NCBI GenBank assembly: GCA_964522605.1
Contig: CAZFWV010000406.1
Location: forward strand, 1-5,942
Source of the DNA: CAVZLD01 sp964522605
GTDB taxonomy: Bacteria; Planctomycetota; Planctomycetia; Pirellulales; Pirellulaceae
Length of the DNA: 5,942 bases
Direction: 5' to 3'
Positions 1-4,545 of the stretch are shown here, in pieces. A program made the translations under genes and the position numbers. A model generated the notes under the pieces. That model was not told the DNA's origin, searched no databases, and saw nothing but the letters and a program-made list of their open reading frames with translations. Every line of letters starts with the position of its first letter. Position 1 is the stretch's first letter.

Positions 1-1
1 C

Positions 2-106
2 TCTGCACTGCTAACGGTGAATTTCTTGTCGGGGCAAGCGAATTCTATTACGCGGCAGGGCTGCGTTGTGCTTCTACTTGGCTTTATTGTTGGCATTCTG
101 ATGTAA
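2..106 (+). CDS. Possible C-terminal end of a membrane protein (partial at left edge)
   Basis: This reading frame is open from the first bases of the window and ends at TAA 104-106, giving 34 residues. The last 15 residues (GCVVLLLGFIVGILM) are strongly hydrophobic and would make a terminal membrane segment. They are preceded by a polar stretch (GQANSITRQ). The frame points toward the convergent kinase gene and stops 27 bases before the palindromic repeat, a normal place for a gene end. I do not recognise the family. Another frame (from base 1 to the stop at 301-303) is also open, but it runs through the palindrome and reads as a Cys/Trp/Arg-rich sequence unlike a protein. The fragment is too short to prove coding, so this is a cautious call. 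Confidence 0.35.
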   Translation, partial: SALLTVNFLSGQANSITRQGCVVLLLGFIVGILM

Positions 107-133
107 GGCACATCCTTCCGCAGCAACCGCACT

Positions 134-200
134 GTGTGCCACTGGCTATGCCAGTGCTGTTCCTCGACTCAAGAGGACACTGGCAAAGCCAGTGGCACAC
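134..200. repeat. REP-like nested palindrome (two CACTGGC-N3-GCCAGTG units, inverted)
   Basis: Two 23-base arms, 134-156 and 178-200, are inverted repeats of each other with one mismatch at the centre (TAT against AAA in the inner spacer). Each arm is itself a palindrome: CACTGGC-TAT-GCCAGTG at 140-156 and CACTGGC-AAA-GCCAGTG at 178-194. Between them TCCTC (161-165) and GAGGA (173-177) extend the stem around a 7-base loop, leaving CTGT (157-160) as a bulge. The whole can fold as one long hairpin or as two small ones. It sits between two convergent gene ends. From memory, very similar units are scattered between genes in planctomycete genomes, like the REP elements of enterobacteria. No T-tract follows on either strand, so it is not a standard intrinsic terminator, although it could still protect transcript 3' ends. 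Confidence 0.8.
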
Positions 201-331
201 CCATTGCGACGAACGCGGCAGCACGCCGTTTGGTTGCGGCCGAAGGCTGCGCTGCGGAGAAAGAGAACTGCGAACACGACTCGAGAAAGGGAGAGGATGG
301 TAGTGAGACAACAAAAAGCAAATCGCGTGGA

Positions 332-2080
332 TCATGATTCGATTAACTGCTGGGATTCGTGGATGACTTGCTGAAGACGATCATCATTCTGGAGGGCACT
401 TGGCCGCAAGGATTGAAATTGCCTGTAGTAGCTCCGTGCCTCGTCGTGCTGGCCGAGTTGCCAATGTGCCATGGAGAGGAACAAGAGTTGGTAATCGGTT
501 GGTTGTTTTCCGAGAGAGCGTGCTTTTTCGAGTGCCCGCACGCATTCGGTCCAGTTTCCCAATCGATATTGTGCCACTCCTAACGTTTGCCAGCAGTCTG
601 GTGAGGCGGGTGTCTGTCGGAGGGCAAGTTCGGCCAGCTCCAGGGCACTTTGCGGGTCACGCAATTCCGGGTCGGGGGATGTCGCCAGGAACCACGCAAG
701 GCCGTTGTAAACGTCGGCCAGTTGTTCCCGGCGCGGCGAATCCTCAGGAACTTGTGCGATCAAACGCTCGAGAAGCTCGAATGCCCGCGTGTAATGTTGA
801 GCGGCTTCACGATAGACAACACGCACGCGTTCCGCCTCCAGATCGGCCCGCTGGCGTGCCGCAAACTCATCCCGCGCCAACTTGGCCTGCCGCACGGCAA
901 CCACCGGGCCGCCGATGGCGAGCAAGAGCAGCGTTGCGGTCAGCAGCGAAGCAAGAACGGCTTGACTCGGGTTGCGCCGACACCAGCGATGAATCCGCAT
1001 CAAGCGAGTTGTGGGTCGCGCCAGGATCGGCTGCTGATTCAGGAACCGCTTGAGCTCGGCCGACAAATCGGCGGCCGTCGCGTAGCGCCGCGACGGTTCC
1101 TTCTCCAGGCATTTGGCGCAAATCGTTTCCAGATCGCGAGGCACGCGCGCATTCAGCTGCCGCGCGGAGGGGGCGTCTTCGTGCACAACCTGGTGGAGCA
1201 AAGTACGCACCTCACCTCGAAATGGCAGTTCACCGGTGAGCAGTTGAAACAGAACGACTCCAAGCGAGTACACATCCGCTCGGCGATCTGCCTGATGGGA
1301 ATCCCCTCGCGCCTGCTCGGGAGACATGTACGCCGGGGTTCCCAGGATTTTTCCCTCATACGTGATACTCAACTCCCCCGCATCACGTTTGGCCAATCCA
1401 AAGTCCAGCAGGTGAGGTTGACCATCGGGATCGACCAGGATATTGGAGGGCTTCAAGTCACGATGAACGATTCCTGCTTCATGCGCGTGGTGGAGCGCAT
1501 CGGCGATCTGGGCGCACAAGGCTGCGGCTCCACTGGTGGTGAGAGGTTCCACCTGCTGCAGTTCTTCCAGTGTCCGGCCTTCGATGTAATCGCTGACAAT
1601 GTACGTTCGACCGTCGATTCGTCCCGCCTCGTGGACGCGGGCAATGAATGGGTGATTCAGTTGAGCTGCCGCGCGAGCCTCACGTAGAAACTGCTCCGCC
1701 TCCGTGGACGACAACCTTCCCTGGTGCGGTACTTTCACGACCACGATCCGATCAAGCTCTCGGTCACGTGCCTTCCACACCGTTCCGAAACCGCCCGCGC
1801 CAATTCGATCCAACAATTGAAATCGGCCCAATGTCGCCTGTCCTTCCACCGCCTCGTCGATCAGGCTGAAACGCACATGACAGCTTGGGCATTCGGTGTC
1901 TCGCAAGTTGGTATCCGAAGGAATCCGGACCTGTTGATGGCATTCCGGGCAATTCAGGCGAATACTCGGCGGCTCGGAGGGAGTCTCCATTCCGATCTGC
2001 AGCAGGCAGCGGCGACACAGGCCCGCCGGACTGGTCGCCTCGATGGAGATTCCACATTGCGGACAAACGGCTTCATTCAT
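332..2080 (-). CDS. Membrane-anchored Ser/Thr protein kinase with N-terminal zinc ribbons and C-terminal TPR-like repeats
   Basis: This 582-residue Hanks-type kinase would phosphorylate Ser/Thr on unknown partners. Two zinc ribbons come first: C6-x2-C9 with C22-x2-C25, and C44-x2-C47 with C64-x2-C67. The kinase domain (about 87-348) is complete. It has the glycine loop GAGGFG 94-99, ATP lysine K116, alpha-C glutamate E134, catalytic loop HRDLKPSN 206-213 with D208, DFG 226-228, the GTPAYMSPE segment 247-255 and D269. Possible activation-loop phosphosites are S238, T240 and T248. One membrane segment lies at about 374-396, followed by a charged, probably coiled helix (397-440) and about three TPR-like helical pairs (about 446-560). 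The kinase should be cytoplasmic and the TPR part on the far side of the membrane. The ATG overlaps the stop of the upstream YihY-family gene by one base (TAATG) and has no clear Shine-Dalgarno, so translation is probably coupled. The architecture is typical of planctomycete kinases; the substrate is unknown. Confidence 0.96.
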   Translation of the reverse strand: MNEAVCPQCGISIEATSPAGLCRRCLLQIGMETPSEPPSIRLNCPECHQQVRIPSDTNLRDTECPSCHVRFSLIDEAVEGQATLGRFQLLDRIGAGGFGTVWKARDRELDRIVVVKVPHQGRLSSTEAEQFLREARAAAQLNHPFIARVHEAGRIDGRTYIVSDYIEGRTLEELQQVEPLTTSGAAALCAQIADALHHAHEAGIVHRDLKPSNILVDPDGQPHLLDFGLAKRDAGELSITYEGKILGTPAYMSPEQARGDSHQADRRADVYSLGVVLFQLLTGELPFRGEVRTLLHQVVHEDAPSARQLNARVPRDLETICAKCLEKEPSRRYATAADLSAELKRFLNQQPILARPTTRLMRIHRWCRRNPSQAVLASLLTATLLLLAIGGPVVAVRQAKLARDEFAARQRADLEAERVRVVYREAAQHYTRAFELLERLIAQVPEDSPRREQLADVYNGLAWFLATSPDPELRDPQSALELAELALRQTPASPDCWQTLGVAQYRLGNWTECVRALEKARSLGKQPTDYQLLFLSMAHWQLGQHDEARSYYRQFQSLRPSALQNDDRLQQVIHESQQLIES

Positions 2081-3420
2081 TACGTCATGATCTGTTCAAA
2101 CGTCGCCAACGTCTGGCCCTCGACGGCCTGTATCTGGGCTTCGCGCAGCTCCGAATTCGCGGTCGCCTGTCGCATCTGTGCCGCATCAACCATCTGAAAG
2201 CCGATTTGCAGCAGCGAATCGATCGAAATCTTCTCCGGAGGTTGAGCCAGTGCGACGGACTGCTCTGAACCGACCAGCACGTGCAACAGGTCGGCTTGCA
2301 CCAATTGATCGACCATCTGTCGCACGACCGGCTCCGGCAGCCCGGACTTGTCAGCCAGCACCTTCAGCTTTGTGGGTCTTCCGTCGCGAAAATTGCGGGC
2401 GACGATTTCCATGAGGAGCAGGACCGAGGCCGGCTCCACAACCGAAGTGATGGGCCGCCGCGGTTCCAGATGGTCCATCCGGCCACTCTGAACGGTCTCG
2501 AGGATTGCACTCACCTCGAGACCGAACAACACGACTAACCACATCAGGTAGACCCAGAACATGAAGAGGGGAATCAACCCCAGAGATCCGTAGAGTTGGC
2601 TGAGTGATAGTGCATTTTGCAGATAGGCGCCCAGGGTATGCTCGCCCACGATCATCAAGAATGACGCCACGAGTGAACCGATGATTGCCGGTCGAAACTG
2701 CACGTCTGTGTTGGGAAACAGAAAGTAGATCAGAAATAAAACCAACCAGTGTGCAGCCAGAATGCCGAGAACACCCAAGGTTGCCGACAGCCAGTTCCAA
2801 CCATCGTAAACAGACCACCAGGTTCCGAGACGGCTGCGAACGTAAATTCCGAGCACGATCGCCAACGGACTGATTGTGAGCATGAACCAGTAGAGTGGTA
2901 CGCGTCGAGTCCAGGGACGACCACTTCGCGCGCGGTAGATCGTATTGAAACTGTTTTCGATATCGACCATCAGTCCAATCGCAGCGTAGGCCGTCACGGC
3001 CACGCCAACCCAACCGACTGCGGTAATGCTGACTTGCTCAGTTGCTTCTCGAATCAGAGTCTCCAGCCAATGGGCGAGACTGGTTGATTGATTCGCCGAA
3101 TCGGCGGGGGGAATGATCCGCACTTCATCCAACCCCATCATCGTCAGCAGCTCACTCATTCGGCTGAGGTACATCTCTTGACCCGCCATCGCCTTGACCA
3201 GGACCGTGGCAACGACCAGGACCGGCATCAAACCAAACAGCGTGCGAAAGGCGAGTGCAGCGGCCATTTGCGTGGCTCGGTCGTTGTCGAGCTGCCGCAG
3301 TCCGCAACGCCCCAGGTCATACACGAAGCGCGCCGCCTGTTGCCAACGATCCAACTCGTGCCTCGGCTGAACAATCGCCTCTTGCAGACGGTGCATCATC
3401 TTGCGGATGAACGACAGCAT
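2080..3420 (-). CDS. YihY/virulence factor BrkB family membrane protein with C-terminal winged-helix-like tail
   Basis: This is an inner-membrane protein of 446 residues from the family once misnamed ribonuclease BN; its biochemical role is not settled. Six hydrophobic segments fall at about 55-77, 132-152, 175-196, 211-236, 243-265 and 278-307. Family hallmarks are visible: FNTIYRARSGRPWTRR (158-173) and the YGSLGLIPLFMFWVYLMW stretch (277-294), followed by GLEVSA. The core matches a usual YihY protein of about 290 residues. The extra length is a 45-residue N-terminal part and a cytoplasmic tail from about 310. In the tail, residues 330-392 (LADKSGLPEPVVRQMVDQLVQADLL at the centre) look like a winged helix. 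I chose ATG 3418-3420 because GGAG (3428-3431) sits 7 bases upstream. An in-frame TTG at 3468 would add 16 residues but lacks that support. The gene is first in an operon with the kinase, whose ATG overlaps its TAA. Confidence 0.93.
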   Translation of the reverse strand: MLSFIRKMMHRLQEAIVQPRHELDRWQQAARFVYDLGRCGLRQLDNDRATQMAAALAFRTLFGLMPVLVVATVLVKAMAGQEMYLSRMSELLTMMGLDEVRIIPPADSANQSTSLAHWLETLIREATEQVSITAVGWVGVAVTAYAAIGLMVDIENSFNTIYRARSGRPWTRRVPLYWFMLTISPLAIVLGIYVRSRLGTWWSVYDGWNWLSATLGVLGILAAHWLVLFLIYFLFPNTDVQFRPAIIGSLVASFLMIVGEHTLGAYLQNALSLSQLYGSLGLIPLFMFWVYLMWLVVLFGLEVSAILETVQSGRMDHLEPRRPITSVVEPASVLLLMEIVARNFRDGRPTKLKVLADKSGLPEPVVRQMVDQLVQADLLHVLVGSEQSVALAQPPEKISIDSLLQIGFQMVDAAQMRQATANSELREAQIQAVEGQTLATFEQIMT

Positions 3421-3427
3421 GAATCTG

Positions 3428-3431
3428 CTCC
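3428..3431 (-). promoter_or_regulatory. Ribosome binding site deciding the YihY-family start
   Basis: GGAG on the minus strand lies 7 bases before the ATG at 3420-3418, an ideal spacing. It supports that start over the in-frame TTG at 3468-3466, which would place this GGAG inside the coding sequence. Confidence 0.7.
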
Positions 3432-3533
3432 GGAAACCAACGAATACGAAAAGGCGATTTTCGGCCAAAAAGCTGATTCCAGCTTACGCCCAAACGGCAC
3501 CAGCAAGCAATCGCAGAAATGCAGTTCGAGAAG

Positions 3534-3562
3534 TTAACGTCGGATGTGCACGTGCGTAGAAT
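3534..3562 (+). promoter_or_regulatory. Candidate sigma70-type promoter for the secreted hypothetical protein
   Basis: TTAACG (3534-3539, 4 of 6 to the -35 consensus) and TAGAAT (3557-3562, 5 of 6 to the -10 consensus) are separated by 17 bases. Transcription would begin near 3569, about 60 bases before the chosen ATG at 3630. The spacer holds the perfect palindrome GCACGTGC (3548-3555), which could be a regulator site. Planctomycete promoters are poorly defined and chance matches of this quality are common, so this is tentative. No convincing promoter was seen for the minus-strand operon in the same 209-base divergent region. Confidence 0.3.
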
Positions 3563-3616
3563 TCCTTTGTCCTATGAGCACCCGGTCTGCGGTGCGGGCT
3601 CTTTACCGCGGAGATC

Positions 3617-3622
3617 GGAGGG
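3617..3622 (+). promoter_or_regulatory. Ribosome binding site deciding the start of the secreted hypothetical protein
   Basis: GGAGGG lies 7 bases upstream of ATG 3630-3632, a strong match at good spacing. It favours this start over the upstream in-frame ATG at 3519, and translation from 3630 puts the hydrophobic signal segment near the N-terminus. Confidence 0.7.
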
Positions 3623-3629
3623 TGAGATC

Positions 3630-4358
3630 ATGGTCGATCGCCAGAGTCTTCGGCGTCCTTGTGTGGGTAAGCTCCCGATTCGAGCTGCTACCAGAATCCT
3701 GGTTTTCGGCACGCTCCTTTTGTGCAGCGTTGCGACCCGCTCTCTAGCACAGAACCATGAAACCACATTGCCCGATTTCTTCCCCGGGCTGAGACAGATC
3801 GCACAGCAACCGAAATCCGATGTCCTGCACACACAAAAACGTGTGTATATAACCTATTCGGGGACGATCATCTTCCCATTTTCGAACTACGATATTCGAA
3901 TCCCATCCAGCCGCGGCGAGTTCCCGAGTGAGAATTCGCCGGGAGCTCCGGTTGTTGCCAAGAACAGCTGGGGAATGTACTGGAATGGAAGCAATCATTT
4001 CATCAGCCCCAGCTACGCATATCGGGAGCTCACGCGCGATCGTTATATCTTGAATGTGATCGGTGAATCGCCACCCCTTCAATGGCCGTTCGAAGAGCCG
4101 TGTCGGGGCGCCATGGTGAAGGCGCCCGATCGCAGGCAGCTGAAGCCGGCACCCGTGTATTCGTCGGTCGCGCTGCAACCAAATCACTCTCCGGCAACGC
4201 TCGGCATTGCCTTCCCGTGGCCTCCCCAAGTGTCCACTCTGCAGCCGAAGAAAGAGGCCGAATCCGTGGCGCCAAAGCTGGAATTGGAATCGGACGAATT
4301 CCCGACGTTCGACGCGAGCGCCAACATGTTCACGCGCCCCATCTCCGCTCGAAGGTAG
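3630..4358 (+). CDS. Secreted hypothetical protein (unrecognised)
   Basis: This is a 242-residue protein of no family I recognise. The N-terminus is a signal peptide: a long basic region (residues 1-22, several Arg/Lys), a hydrophobic core ILVFGTLLLCSVA (23-35) and a likely cleavage after SLA at about residue 40. The Cys at 32 is not in a good lipobox, so a lipoprotein is unlikely. The mature part has an aromatic-rich region (72-150, including GMYWNGSNHF at 115-124) and a Pro-rich, low-complexity C-terminal third (about 145-228). Codon use looks genuinely coding, with frequent TTC, AAC and CTG. The start at 3630 is set by a strong GGAGGG; an in-frame ATG at 3519 would put 37 unlikely residues before the signal peptide. 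It is transcribed away from the YihY-kinase operon and lies 187 bases before the secreted glycosidase-like gene. Its function cannot be inferred. Confidence 0.75.
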   Translation: MVDRQSLRRPCVGKLPIRAATRILVFGTLLLCSVATRSLAQNHETTLPDFFPGLRQIAQQPKSDVLHTQKRVYITYSGTIIFPFSNYDIRIPSSRGEFPSENSPGAPVVAKNSWGMYWNGSNHFISPSYAYRELTRDRYILNVIGESPPLQWPFEEPCRGAMVKAPDRRQLKPAPVYSSVALQPNHSPATLGIAFPWPPQVSTLQPKKEAESVAPKLELESDEFPTFDASANMFTRPISARR

Positions 4359-4399
4359 AAGTCGAGGGCGTGGTGCTCTGCGAGTCGACGGGACGGAGC

Positions 4400-4429
4400 C
4401 GCGGAGATGCGCGGAAAGACGCGGACCAC
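4400..4429 (+). repeat. Short 10-base-period tandem repeat (CGCGGA-N4, three copies)
   Basis: CGCGGA starts at 4400, 4410 and 4420, each followed by four variable bases, giving three degenerate 10-base units in the intergenic stretch. A looser copy (GGACGGAGC) precedes them. Similar CGCGGAGA-type runs are, as I recall, frequent between genes in planctomycetes and related bacteria. No function is apparent. Confidence 0.5.
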
Positions 4430-4480
4430 GGCGCCAAACCGCCCCCTCTGATGCCACTCTTGCGAAGCTGCTCGCCGTCC

Positions 4481-4532
4481 GTCACGATGGGTGACAGGAT
4501 TTACTCTATCACCCAAGCTGAACGACAGCTTG
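4481..4532 (+). promoter_or_regulatory. Hairpin-rich 5' leader ahead of the glycosidase-like gene
   Basis: Three inverted repeats lie within 52 bases. GTCAC (4481-4485) pairs with GTGAC (4491-4495). GGGTGA (4489-4494) pairs with TCACCC (4509-4514). CAAGCTG (4514-4520) pairs with CAGCTTG (4526-4532) around a 5-base AACGA loop. The first two stems share bases 4491-4494 and cannot form together. The third stem is perfect over 7 pairs and ends immediately before the AAGGAG ribosome binding site at 4533. This could be a translational control leader, or an operator if the repeats act as DNA. No known riboswitch was recognised and the stems are short, so the role is an inference. Confidence 0.35.
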
Positions 4533-4538
4533 AAGGAG
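4533..4538 (+). promoter_or_regulatory. Ribosome binding site of the glycosidase-like gene
   Basis: AAGGAG lies 7 bases before ATG 4546-4548, a strong Shine-Dalgarno that fixes the start. It directly follows the 7-pair hairpin ending at 4532. Confidence 0.75.
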
Positions 4539-4545
4539 TTCAATC

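Noticed and set aside
134..200. Intrinsic terminator
   Set aside because: The hairpin is strong but no T-run follows on either strand, and its nested palindromes fit a REP-like element better.
84..335. Minus-strand small ORF (83 residues) and overlapping plus-strand ORFs across the palindrome
   Set aside because: Their sequence is the translated repeat (CHWLCQC and SGT-type peptides), a known cause of false hypothetical proteins.
650..1687. Long plus-strand open frame (345 residues) opposite the kinase gene
   Set aside because: It is antisense to a kinase with every catalytic motif intact, starts without a good ribosome binding site and gives an Arg/Gln-rich sequence with no domain; it is a by-product of codon bias.
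3421..3468. Extended start of the YihY-family protein at TTG 3468
   Set aside because: TTG with no Shine-Dalgarno; ATG at 3420 has GGAG at 7 bases and fits the family N-terminus better.
3519..3629. Upstream ATG start for the secreted hypothetical protein
   Set aside because: It would bury the signal peptide 37 residues inside the protein and overlaps the candidate promoter; ATG 3630 has a strong ribosome binding site.
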